Origin: Hyphomicrobiaceae bacterium
GTDB taxonomy: Bacteria > Pseudomonadota > Alphaproteobacteria > Rhizobiales > Hyphomicrobiaceae
Direction of reading: 5' to 3'
Length of the DNA stretch: 5,623 bases
Assembly (NCBI GenBank): GCA_020442225.1
Contig: JAGRKR010000498.1
Location: forward strand, 1 to 5,623
Shown here: piece by piece, positions 1 to 5,623 of the stretch
Layout: every line of letters starts with the position of its first letter
How positions within the stretch are numbered: position 1 is the stretch's first letter
The notes under the pieces: generated by a model
What the model was told of the DNA's origin: nothing
Databases searched by the model: none
What the model saw: only the letters and a program-made list of their open reading frames with translations
Translations under genes and position numbers: made by a program

Positions 1-1
1 G

Positions 2-1363
2 CCGCCCTTCGTCGGCGCGGTCGCCATGCAGCTCCTGTTCGGGCGCAACGGCACCATCAATCTGCTGCTCGATGAGACATTCGGCTTCAAGATCCCGTTC
101 ATGGAAGGCCTCAACGGTGTCGTCTTCGCGGAGTCCGTGCACTACTTCCCGTTCATTCTGATCAACCTCTCCGCGGCACTGCGCAACATCGACCGCTCCA
201 TGGAGGAGGCCGCCCAGAACCTCGGCGCGCAGGGCTTCCGGCTCTTCCGCCGCATCGTCTTCCCGTTGGCATTGCCGGGCTACCTCGCCGGTGCCAGTCT
301 CGTCTTCGTCAAGGTCTTCGACGATCTGGCCACGCCGCTGCTGCTGGACGTCAAGACCATGCTCGCTCCGCAGGCCTATCTGCGCATCACCTCGATCGGC
401 CTCGCCGATCCGATGGGCTACGTGATCTCCGTGGTTCTGATCGTCACCTCGGTGGCGGCCATGGGGCTCTCGGCGTGGGCGATCAAGAACCGCGACTTCG
501 CCACCGTGCAGCGCGGCGGCGGTGGACTGGCGCGCCGGCGCATGAGCCCCTGGCAGACGGCCGCGGCCTACGCCATCGTGACGCTGATCCTGTTCCTCGT
601 CCTGGCGCCGCACATCGGGCTGCTGCTGCTCTCCTTCGCAACCGTGTGGTCGTTCAGTCCCCTGCCCGACGGCTTCACCGTGGCGCATTACGGCCGCGTG
701 TTCGCGGAAGCCGGCATCTTCATCAAGAACACGCTCGTCTACGCGACGCTTGCCGGTCTCATCGACGTCATTCTCGGCGTGGCGATCTCCTACCTGGTCC
801 TGCGTACGACGTTGCGCGGACGCCAGTGGCTCGACTGGATGGCCATGTCGGCGCTCGCCGTGCCGGGCGTCGTGCTCGGCATCGGCTACCTGCGTACGTT
901 CTATGGCGTGAAGCTGCCGGACGGCACCTCGCTCACCTCGCTGTGGATCATCATCGTGCTGGCGCTGGCGATCCGGCGGCTGCCGTATGCGGTGCGCGCC
1001 TGCTACGCGGGGCTGCAGCAGATCTCCGTCTCGCTCGAGGAGGCCGCGGAAAACCTGGGGGCCTCCAAGTACCGCACGGTCAAGCGCATCGTCATGCCGC
1101 TACTGATGGGCGGCATCTTGGCGGGCTTCGTCACGAGCTTCGCGACCAGCGCCGTCGAGCTGTCGGCGACGCTCATGCTCGTACAGAACAACTCGGACGC
1201 GCCCCTCGCCTACGGGCTCTACGTCTACATGCAATCGGCGGCGGGACGCGGCCCCGGTGCGGCGCTCGGCGTCATCGCGGTGCTGCTGGTGGCGGCCTGC
1301 TCGCTGCTGTCCCACTGGATCATCGAGCGCAATGCCAGGCAGCGTCGCGCCGGCCTCGACTAG
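2..1363 (+). CDS. ABC importer fused permease (FbpB/PhnV-like), 5'-partial
   Basis: Inner-membrane permease of a binding-protein-dependent importer. The reading frame is open to the left edge: eight residues (PPFVGAVA) precede the first ATG at 26, so the true start lies outside; 453 residues are visible. Hydrophobic segments alternate with loops in two homologous halves. Each half carries the cytoplasmic EAA loop that docks on the ATPase: EEAAQNLGA followed by FRRIVFPLALPG from nucleotide 203, and EEAAENLGA followed by KRIVMPLLMGG from nucleotide 1037. Such two-in-one permeases of about 500-560 residues are known for Fe3+ (FbpB/SfuB) and putative 2-aminoethylphosphonate importers, so roughly 100 N-terminal residues are probably missing. 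A short basic linker near 510-545 (GGGGLARRR) joins the halves. It is followed at once by its ATPase gene, so the two form an operon. The family call is solid; the substrate (ferric iron, phosphonate, polyamine or other) is not determined. Confidence 0.93.
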   Translation, partial: PPFVGAVAMQLLFGRNGTINLLLDETFGFKIPFMEGLNGVVFAESVHYFPFILINLSAALRNIDRSMEEAAQNLGAQGFRLFRRIVFPLALPGYLAGASLVFVKVFDDLATPLLLDVKTMLAPQAYLRITSIGLADPMGYVISVVLIVTSVAAMGLSAWAIKNRDFATVQRGGGGLARRRMSPWQTAAAYAIVTLILFLVLAPHIGLLLLSFATVWSFSPLPDGFTVAHYGRVFAEAGIFIKNTLVYATLAGLIDVILGVAISYLVLRTTLRGRQWLDWMAMSALAVPGVVLGIGYLRTFYGVKLPDGTSLTSLWIIIVLALAIRRLPYAVRACYAGLQQISVSLEEAAENLGASKYRTVKRIVMPLLMGGILAGFVTSFATSAVELSATLMLVQNNSDAPLAYGLYVYMQSAAGRGPGAALGVIAVLLVAACSLLSHWIIERNARQRRAGLD

Positions 1364-1371
1364 AAGAAGAC

Positions 1372-1376
1372 GGGAG
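1372..1376 (+). promoter_or_regulatory. Ribosome binding site of the ABC ATPase
   Basis: GGGAG in the gap between the permease stop (TAG at 1361-1363) and the ATPase. It lies 8 bases before the GTG at 1385 and only 5 before the TTG at 1382, which favours GTG as the start. No terminator or promoter is visible in the 18-21 base gap, consistent with co-transcription. Confidence 0.55.
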
Positions 1377-1384
1377 ACACTTTG

Positions 1385-2452
1385 GTGACGCAAGCCAGGG
1401 GCGTGAGCATCGACATTCGCGACGTCAATCTGTCGTTCGGGCGGAACCATGTCCTCAAGGACGTCTCGCTGGCAATCAAGCCCGGCGAGTTCTTCGCGTT
1501 CCTCGGCCCCTCCGGCTGCGGCAAGACGACGTTGCTCCGCCTGATCGCCGGCTTCAACCAGAGCCAGAGCGGCCACGTGCGGCTGGACGACACAGACATC
1601 AGCCGCCTGCCGCCGTGGAAGCGCGACGTCGGCATGGTGTTCCAGAGCTATGCGCTCTGGCCGCACATGACGGTCGCGCGCAACGTGGCGTTCGGGCTCG
1701 AGGAGCGGCGTCAGGACCGCGCCACGATCGACCGCACGGTCGCCGAGGTTCTGGCCCTGGTCGGGCTGTCGGAGCTGGCCAGGCGCTATCCCTCGCAACT
1801 CTCCGGCGGCCAGCAGCAGCGCGTGGCGCTGGCGCGGACACTGGCCATCCACCCCAAGGTCCTGCTGCTCGACGAGCCCCTCTCCAACCTCGACGCCAAG
1901 ATGCGCGAGCAGGTGCGCCGCGAGATCCGCGACTTGCAGCAGCGCCTCGGCTTGACGACTGTCTTCGTCACGCACGACCAGGAGGAGGCCAACGCCATCT
2001 GCGATCGCATCGCGGTAATGAGCCAGGGCGCCATCCAGCAGGTCGGCAGCCCGATGGAGCTCTACGAGCATCCCCGCAACCTGTTCGTGGCGAGCTTCAT
2101 CGGCAGCGCCAACATTCTGAAGGGGCGCGTCGTCGGCGAGGGCGGCTCGCGCGCCTTCGAGGTGGAGGGTGGGGCCCGCCTGCCCATCGCCCCCACGCAG
2201 GACGTGCCCGCGGGGGCGCGGCTGGTCTTCCGTCCCCAGCATGCGTCGCTCGGCTCTGCCGGCGGCAGCGGCCTGGCCGGCGCCGTCACCCAGCGCGAGT
2301 TCCTCGGCGCCACAGTGCGCTACAACGTCCGCATCGGTGCGTCCGATATTCTGATCGACGTGCCCTTTTCCGACAGCAGTGCACTGCGTGAGGTCGGTTC
2401 GGCCGTCTCGGTCGAGATCCCGCTCGGGCGCGCACGCTTCCTGACGGACTGA
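1385..2452 (+). CDS. ABC importer ATP-binding protein (FbpC/PotA/PhnT-like)
   Basis: Cytoplasmic ATPase that powers the permease encoded just upstream. All nucleotide-binding motifs are intact (numbered from the TTG at 1382): A-loop aromatic F19, Walker A GPSGCGKTT at 42-50, Q-loop Gln88 in VFQSYALWPH, ABC signature LSGGQQQR at 140-147, Walker B LLLDEP at 161-166, D-loop SNLD at 168-171 and H-loop His198 in VTHDQEEA. The SPMELYEHPRNLFVASFIG segment marks the end of the nucleotide-binding domain. The remaining C-terminal part (about 220-356) fits the regulatory TOBE domain of the iron/polyamine/sugar importer subfamily. At 355-356 residues the length is normal. The start is GTG 1385 by spacing from GGGAG; TTG 1382 adds one residue. 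The family includes Fe3+, putrescine/spermidine and 2-aminoethylphosphonate systems, and the sequence alone does not choose among them. It converges on the GAF gene with a 48-base gap. Confidence 0.95.
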   Translation: MTQARGVSIDIRDVNLSFGRNHVLKDVSLAIKPGEFFAFLGPSGCGKTTLLRLIAGFNQSQSGHVRLDDTDISRLPPWKRDVGMVFQSYALWPHMTVARNVAFGLEERRQDRATIDRTVAEVLALVGLSELARRYPSQLSGGQQQRVALARTLAIHPKVLLLDEPLSNLDAKMREQVRREIRDLQQRLGLTTVFVTHDQEEANAICDRIAVMSQGAIQQVGSPMELYEHPRNLFVASFIGSANILKGRVVGEGGSRAFEVEGGARLPIAPTQDVPAGARLVFRPQHASLGSAGGSGLAGAVTQREFLGATVRYNVRIGASDILIDVPFSDSSALREVGSAVSVEIPLGRARFLTD

Positions 2453-2500
2453 GGCCGGCCGCTGGACGCCCCGCGCCCCTCAACTGCTGACCCGCCGCTC

Positions 2501-3058
2501 TCACGACGACGGCGCGACGTGCTGGTCCGGGCGAGGCTGCAAGCGAAAGGTCAACAGCGTCGGCACGAGCAGACCTGCCACCGTTCGCGCGTTCGTAAAG
2601 CAGGCCTGTGAGTACCAGCCGGCCTCGCCCATGACGTTGAGCGCACCGAGATTGTGGCCGCCATGACGGATGGGAACGTTCATGATCGACGTGATACCCA
2701 GGGCAAAGAGGCTTTCAGCGTCCTTGTACGCGTGCGCTACCGCATTACGGTCGCGAGCGACGTAGATCTCCCCCCGCGCAAGCACCGCCTGATTGTGCGG
2801 GTAGTCGGCAAGCCGCTTGCGCCCGCCCGGCGCGTGGCTGCCCTGGTTGGTCGAATGGATCCGCTCGACCTCGGCTGTCTCGTCGATGTAGCGGAACACC
2901 GAGAGCTGCCGGAAGCGCAGGGTCTTCTGCGCCAGCGCCTCCACCGCGCGGAACACTTGCAGCGGTTCCCCGGCCTCGGCGGCAATGGCCATGACGGCGG
3001 CGACATCGCCAACCTCGAGCATGTGTGCGGCGGGATCGGGCACGGCTTGAGCCTCCAT
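2501..3058 (-). CDS. Small GAF-domain protein
   Basis: A stand-alone GAF domain of 185 residues with no attached kinase, cyclase or DNA-binding domain. GAF folds bind small ligands or serve as sensory or dimer modules; the ligand here is unknown. After a short N-terminal stretch (MEAQAVPDPAAHMLEVGD), the domain spans about residues 31-170. The typical GAF core is GITSIMNVPI at 121-130, then a turn (RHGGHN), then LGALNVMG at 137-144. A GGRKR loop at 78-82 and VERIH at 64-68 resemble, from memory, a family of small proteobacterial GAF proteins. The cysteines of free-methionine-sulfoxide reductases are not evident. I chose the ATG at 3058 because it gives an N-terminus like that family. A TTG at 3109 would add 17 residues, and neither start has a clear Shine-Dalgarno. 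It lies downstream of tRNA-Arg on the same strand and is convergent with the ABC operon. Confidence 0.8.
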   Translation of the reverse strand: MEAQAVPDPAAHMLEVGDVAAVMAIAAEAGEPLQVFRAVEALAQKTLRFRQLSVFRYIDETAEVERIHSTNQGSHAPGGRKRLADYPHNQAVLARGEIYVARDRNAVAHAYKDAESLFALGITSIMNVPIRHGGHNLGALNVMGEAGWYSQACFTNARTVAGLLVPTLLTFRLQPRPDQHVAPSS

Positions 3059-3168
3059 GAGCACGGCGATACAGCGCCCAGGATGCCGAATGCCGGTGTC
3101 ATCTGGCAAGGTGCCCGCGCGATCACCGGCAGCAGCGACGCGCCCGCGCGCCCTGCGCCGCTGCCCCC

Positions 3169-3245
<77 letters not shown>

Positions 3246-3280
3246 ATAAGGGACCGGTGCCGCCCGCGCCGGCCTGCGGA

Positions 3281-3586
3281 TCAGTGGGTCCACGAGCCGA
3301 TACGGCCGAACTTGAAATTATCTGCATACGACTTGGCGACAGCGCGGCGCGGCTTCGGATCGACGACACGGTAGGCGATGCCGTTCCGCTCGGCGTAGGC
3401 GACCGCCTGCTCCTTGCTCTCGAAGGTCAGGCGGATCTGGGCACGCATGTCGCGCGAGCTGGTCCAGCCCATCAGCGGGTCGATCTCGCGCGCCGATTCC
3501 GGCTCGAACTCCAGCACCCAGTCCTTGGTCCGCCCGAGCCCGGACTGCATGGCCGTCTTGGCCGGCCTGTAGATGCGCGCTGCCAT
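3281..3586 (-). CDS. NDUFS4-like NADH:ubiquinone oxidoreductase (complex I) accessory subunit
   Basis: Homologue of the mitochondrial 18 kDa complex I subunit (NDUFS4, 'ETC complex I subunit conserved region'), a peripheral-arm accessory protein that stabilises the NADH-dehydrogenase module at the cytoplasmic face. It has 101 residues from the ATG at 3586. Family landmarks are the N-terminal MAARIYRPAKTAMQSG, DWVLEFEP at 22-29, PLMGWTSSRDM at 37-47, AVAYAERNGI at 61-70, SYADNF at 86-91 and the C-terminal WTH. There is no mitochondrial-type presequence. The start is ambiguous. The ATG at 3586 matches the usual bacterial length and has GGGGGCGG just upstream. The ATG at 3634 has a better Shine-Dalgarno (GGAGG, 11 bases away) and would add 16 residues (STPAAGGRRSKTGAA). 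A TTG at 3724 would overlap phnN and is unlikely. In alphaproteobacteria this gene normally sits apart from the nuo operon, as it does here. Confidence 0.9.
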   Translation of the reverse strand: MAARIYRPAKTAMQSGLGRTKDWVLEFEPESAREIDPLMGWTSSRDMRAQIRLTFESKEQAVAYAERNGIAYRVVDPKPRRAVAKSYADNFKFGRIGSWTH

Positions 3587-3649
3587 CGCCGCCCCCGTCT
3601 TGCTCCGTCGTCCGCCCGCAGCCGGCGTCGACATGCGTCTGCTCGCCTC

Positions 3650-3678
3650 CACATAGGCCGTCGACGGCGAGAAATCAA
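3650..3678 (-). promoter_or_regulatory. Candidate sigma70-type promoter for the NDUFS4-like gene
   Basis: On the minus strand TTGATT (3673-3678) and TATGTG (3650-3655) are separated by 17 bases, in the gap after phnN. The -35 box matches the consensus at four positions and the -10 box at only three. Transcription would begin near 3643, downstream of the GGAGG at 3646-3650, so this promoter would fit translation from the ATG at 3586 rather than 3634. This is a weak match in GC-rich DNA and could be chance. Confidence 0.2.
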
Positions 3679-3708
3679 CGCGGAACACGGCCGTCACGGC
3701 CTCGTGGA

Positions 3709-4314
3709 CTACCCTGCCGGGCAACGCGACGCAAGCAGACCTATGAAGCGTCGCACGGCGCTGGCGAGATCACCGTCGTTCTCCACGCGCTCCCTGGCGA
3801 CATCCTCGGGACACGGCACGCCCGCCGCGCGGACGAGCCGGCCCTCGAGCTCCGCCTCGCTCTCGCGTCCCCGGGCCATCAGCCGCTGGCGCAGAATATC
3901 GACGCCAGCCGCGATCTCGATGACCAGCAGCCCCGGCCAGCGCTCCGCCGCCGCCGCCACCACCGAACGGGACGCATTGACGACAACCATGCGGCCACGC
4001 TCCAGATCCTCGGCCACGGCGGCCGGAATGCCATAGGCATGACCGTTGGCCTCCCACCAGAGCAGAAAGCCGCCGGCGTCGGCAAGACTGGCGAAGGCGC
4101 GGCGATTGACCGGCACATGGTCTTCGCCGAGGCTTTCGGCGCGCGTGATGACGCGGCTCGGAAAGACGATGTCGCGATTCCCCGCGAAATGCCGGCGCGC
4201 CGCGGCGATCAGCGTGTCCTTGCCGGCTCCGCTCGGCCCCACGACGAGCACGAGCGCGCCCGATCTGGTCGCCGCCGCCACGGCCGCCTTCTGCTTCGTC
4301 CTGCGCTTAGGCAC
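3709..4314 (-). CDS. phnN: Ribose 1,5-bisphosphate phosphokinase PhnN
   Basis: ATP-dependent kinase converting ribose 1,5-bisphosphate to 5-phosphoribosyl 1-diphosphate (PRPP), the last step that recycles the ribose product of the C-P lyase pathway of phosphonate breakdown; it is cytoplasmic. The guanylate-kinase-like fold shows Walker A GPSGAGKDT at 26-34, SRVITR at 53-58, GEDH at 63-66, WWEANGHAYGIP at 86-97, VVVNASR, then ILRQRLMARGRESEAELEGR and VENDGDL near the C-terminus. All of these line up with what I recall of E. coli PhnN. The length of 201 residues is slightly above the usual 185-195, because about 17 basic and alanine-rich residues precede the first strand. The start is GTG at 4314: an in-frame TGA lies two codons upstream (4318-4320), so no earlier start exists. 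The Shine-Dalgarno is weak (GAGAG). It lies 128 bases downstream of fosX and no other phn gene is visible. Confidence 0.92.
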   Translation of the reverse strand: MPKRRTKQKAAVAAATRSGALVLVVGPSGAGKDTLIAAARRHFAGNRDIVFPSRVITRAESLGEDHVPVNRRAFASLADAGGFLLWWEANGHAYGIPAAVAEDLERGRMVVVNASRSVVAAAAERWPGLLVIEIAAGVDILRQRLMARGRESEAELEGRLVRAAGVPCPEDVARERVENDGDLASAVRRFIGLLASRCPAG

Positions 4315-4442
4315 GTATCAGGCTCTCGCCCCCTGTCTTCCTCGGCCGTCGTTGCGGTCCGGCCGGCTCGCGCGCACTGCAACGCACCATGCCCGCGCGA
4401 AAGTGACGGAGCGTCCGGCTGCCGGCAAGCCGAAATCGTCGC

Positions 4443-4862
4443 TCATCCCGCGGCGGGTCCGCCACGAGCATAACGTGCCAAACGCTCCGACAGGCTGCCG
4501 GTGTGCAACTCGAAGAGATGATTGTCGTGGTCGTGGAAGTAGATGGAGCGCCCCTCACCCTCAACGCGTGGTCGCGGCGGCAGCACGTCGAGACCGAGCT
4601 CACCGATCCGCGCGAGGCAACGCTCGAAATCCGCGTCGCGGATCTTGAAGGCAATATGGTTGTAGCTCCGCTCAGGCAGAGTCTCCCCCTCGATGACCGC
4701 GATCCACAGCCCGGCGACGTCGTAGAAGCGCTCGCGACCGACGGAAAAGGGCGTGTCGCCGCTGTCGTAGATGCGCCGCCCGCCGAGCAGGGACACGACG
4801 ATCTCCTCCATGCGGCCGAGATCGCGCACGATGAACGTCATGTGGCTCAGCCCCTCGATCAT
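4443..4862 (-). CDS. fosX: FosX-family fosfomycin hydrolase (VOC superfamily metalloenzyme)
   Basis: Predicted Mn(II)-dependent enzyme of the vicinal-oxygen-chelate fold that opens the epoxide of fosfomycin with water, inactivating the antibiotic in the cytoplasm. It has 139 residues, the normal FosX size. The three metal ligands are present: His7 in GLSHMTF, His69 in YNHIAFKI and Glu118 in HLFELHTG. Glu44 in VGRERF occupies the position of the catalytic base that separates FosX hydrolases from the thiol transferases FosA and FosB. Other family stretches are GLWIAVIEGE at 51-60, ERSYNH at 64-69 and RPRVEGEGRSIYF at 97-109. The start is ATG 4862: AGGAGG lies 8 bases upstream, whereas the ATG at 4868 would leave only 2. 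Upstream in-frame starts to 5021 give Pro/Ala/Gly/Arg-rich sequence outside the family. phnN follows on the same strand. Resistance in the host is not shown; another phosphonate or epoxide substrate is possible. Confidence 0.93.
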   Translation of the reverse strand: MIEGLSHMTFIVRDLGRMEEIVVSLLGGRRIYDSGDTPFSVGRERFYDVAGLWIAVIEGETLPERSYNHIAFKIRDADFERCLARIGELGLDVLPPRPRVEGEGRSIYFHDHDNHLFELHTGSLSERLARYARGGPAAG

Positions 4863-4870
4863 CTGCATGC

Positions 4871-4876
4871 CCTCCT
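4871..4876 (-). promoter_or_regulatory. Shine-Dalgarno of fosX
   Basis: AGGAGG on the minus strand, 8 bases before the ATG at 4862. It is the strongest ribosome binding site in the window. It fixes the fosX start against the nearby ATG at 4868 (2 bases away) and the long upstream extension. Confidence 0.75.
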
Positions 4877-4915
4877 GGCAGCGCCAATCGCCCCTGGCTG
4901 GCCGAGCGCTACCAG

Positions 4916-4942
4916 CCGGCTCCGGCGGAAAAGCGGCGCCGG
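4916..4942 (-). other. Imperfect hairpin between the L,D-transpeptidase gene and fosX
   Basis: CCGGCTCCG (4916-4924) and CGGCGCCGG (4934-4942) can form a 9-pair stem with one mismatch around a 9-base loop. It lies in the 121-base gap after the L,D-transpeptidase stop and about 54 bases before the fosX start. Neither strand has a T-run after the stem, so a classical intrinsic terminator is not supported. Such stems also arise by chance at this base composition. Confidence 0.25.
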
Positions 4943-4983
4943 ATTGCGAGACCCGGCCGCGCTCTACCCGCCCGGCGATGCCG

Positions 4984-5623
4984 TCAGGCCGGCCGCTCGC
5001 TGGTGATGACGGAGAACCCATCCGGCGTCCTGCGCGTCGTCGGTGGCGCGGGCGCGTCGGTCAGCAGCAGCGTGGTGCCCGGGTGGAACGAGCGCGCGAT
5101 CGCCAAGGCTCGCCCCTTGTCGCGGAAGACGATGCGCTTCATGGCGGCGTCGCCCTGCCACTTCACCACATGCGCATCCTTGCGCGACTTGCCGATCCCG
5201 AACGCCAGCCAGGCGAGACCGCTACCGTCGGCGGCCGGTCCGACGAGCGAATAGACATGCGTCCCGATGGACCGTGACGGATTGACGAAACCGACGGGAT
5301 AGGCGCCCTCGAGTACGCCGTCCCGCGTCACGTAGGCCTTGCGATCGGCCCGCGAGATGACGACCGATGCAACGGGATAGTGCACCTCCGCATCCCAGGG
5401 ACCGTGCGGCTTCTTCTTGCCCACGTGCCCCGCGAGCGTCCGCGCCTCGGCATCGGCCACGCCCGGCAGCAGGATGCCGGGATGCACGACGCTTGCCGGC
5501 TGCGTGCGCTCGTCGGCGATGATGACGACGGTGCCGAGATGCGTGACCTCGTAGAGCAGCGCCGAGAACTTCATCGGCAGCCGTATGCAGCCGTGGGAGG
5601 CCGGGTAGCCCGGCAGGTTGCCG
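4984..5623 (-). CDS. L,D-transpeptidase (YkuD domain), 5'-partial
   Basis: Cell-envelope enzyme that makes 3-3 cross-links in peptidoglycan or attaches proteins to it, using an active-site cysteine. The frame is open to the right edge, so the N-terminus, including any signal peptide and the first conserved histidine, lies outside; 212 residues are visible. The segment GNLPGYPASHGCIRLP, read from 5622 to 5575, holds the catalytic SHGCxR motif; the cysteine codon is at 5587-5589. It is followed by KFSALLYEVTHLGTVVII, the usual end of a YkuD domain. About 170 residues then follow, unlike single-domain enzymes. Part of this tail (5239-5364) resembles the opening strands of a second YkuD domain (VVISRADRKAYVTRDGVLEG and IGTHVYSLVG), but no second SHGC follows. 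The protein ends with PGTTLLLTDAP and FSVIT, which recall long alphaproteobacterial L,D-transpeptidases. It is upstream of fosX on the same strand; the functional link looks incidental. Confidence 0.9.
   Translation of the reverse strand, partial: GNLPGYPASHGCIRLPMKFSALLYEVTHLGTVVIIADERTQPASVVHPGILLPGVADAEARTLAGHVGKKKPHGPWDAEVHYPVASVVISRADRKAYVTRDGVLEGAYPVGFVNPSRSIGTHVYSLVGPAADGSGLAWLAFGIGKSRKDAHVVKWQGDAAMKRIVFRDKGRALAIARSFHPGTTLLLTDAPAPPTTRRTPDGFSVITSERPA

Noticed and set aside
1100..2242. Long antisense open frame opposite the permease and ATPase
   Set aside because: The translation is Arg/His/Ala/Asp-rich low-complexity sequence mirroring the ATPase codons, with no domain; the opposite strand has intact ABC motifs.
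475..2391. Very long open frame on the plus strand spanning both ABC genes in another frame
   Set aside because: It overlaps two clearly real ABC genes, its product is Arg/Ala/His-rich with no recognisable motif, and such openings are expected in GC-rich DNA with few A/T-containing stop codons.
2453..2500. Bidirectional terminator between the convergent ABC ATPase and GAF genes
   Set aside because: The gap contains a GGCCGGCC palindrome at its left end but no stem-loop followed by T residues on either strand.
4307..4390. Possible 27-codon leader ORF (ATG at 4390) whose TAA overlaps the phnN GTG start by 8 bases
   Set aside because: The overlap looks like translational coupling, but there is no Shine-Dalgarno before the ATG and the composition is that of random GC-rich sequence.
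4046..4648. Plus-strand open frame opposite phnN and fosX
   Set aside because: Arg/Ala/Pro-rich antisense shadow of two well-supported genes.
4916..4942. Hairpin as an intrinsic terminator after the L,D-transpeptidase gene
   Set aside because: The stem has a mismatch and no T-run follows on either strand, so it is listed only as a hairpin.

Overview
The window is GC-rich, densely coded DNA that looks like a chromosomal stretch from an alphaproteobacterium, probably Hyphomicrobiales (Rhizobiales). Three things point that way. There is a stand-alone homologue of the mitochondrial complex I accessory subunit NDUFS4, which in bacteria is an alphaproteobacterial trait. The FosX-type protein closely resembles, from memory, the Mesorhizobium loti FosX. 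The codons and start codons (GTG, TTG) are typical of high-GC genomes. The assignment is by recognition, not by search.

Layout: on the plus strand (about 2-2452) lies the downstream end of an ABC importer operon. It holds a fused two-domain permease, cut at its 5' end by the window edge, followed 18-21 bases later by its ATPase. Both belong to the Fe3+ / 2-aminoethylphosphonate / polyamine-type import family. The substrate-binding protein is not in the window and the substrate cannot be read from the sequence.

Everything after 2500 is on the minus strand. In transcription order (right to left) it reads: an L,D-transpeptidase cut by the right edge, with the catalytic SHGC motif just inside the window; a FosX-family fosfomycin-hydrolase gene; phnN (ribose 1,5-bisphosphate phosphokinase of the C-P lyase pathway); an NDUFS4-like complex I subunit; tRNA-Arg(UCU); and a small GAF-domain protein that converges on the ABC operon.

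The most thought-provoking part is the fosX-phnN pair. Fosfomycin is a phosphonate, PhnN acts in phosphonate catabolism, and no other phn gene is visible. With an ABC importer nearby whose family includes aminoethylphosphonate transporters, a phosphonate-related island is possible but not proven. The other genes look like ordinary chromosomal housekeeping. I see no mobile element, CRISPR array, integrase or clearly new system, and no gene-free stretch longer than about 130 bases.
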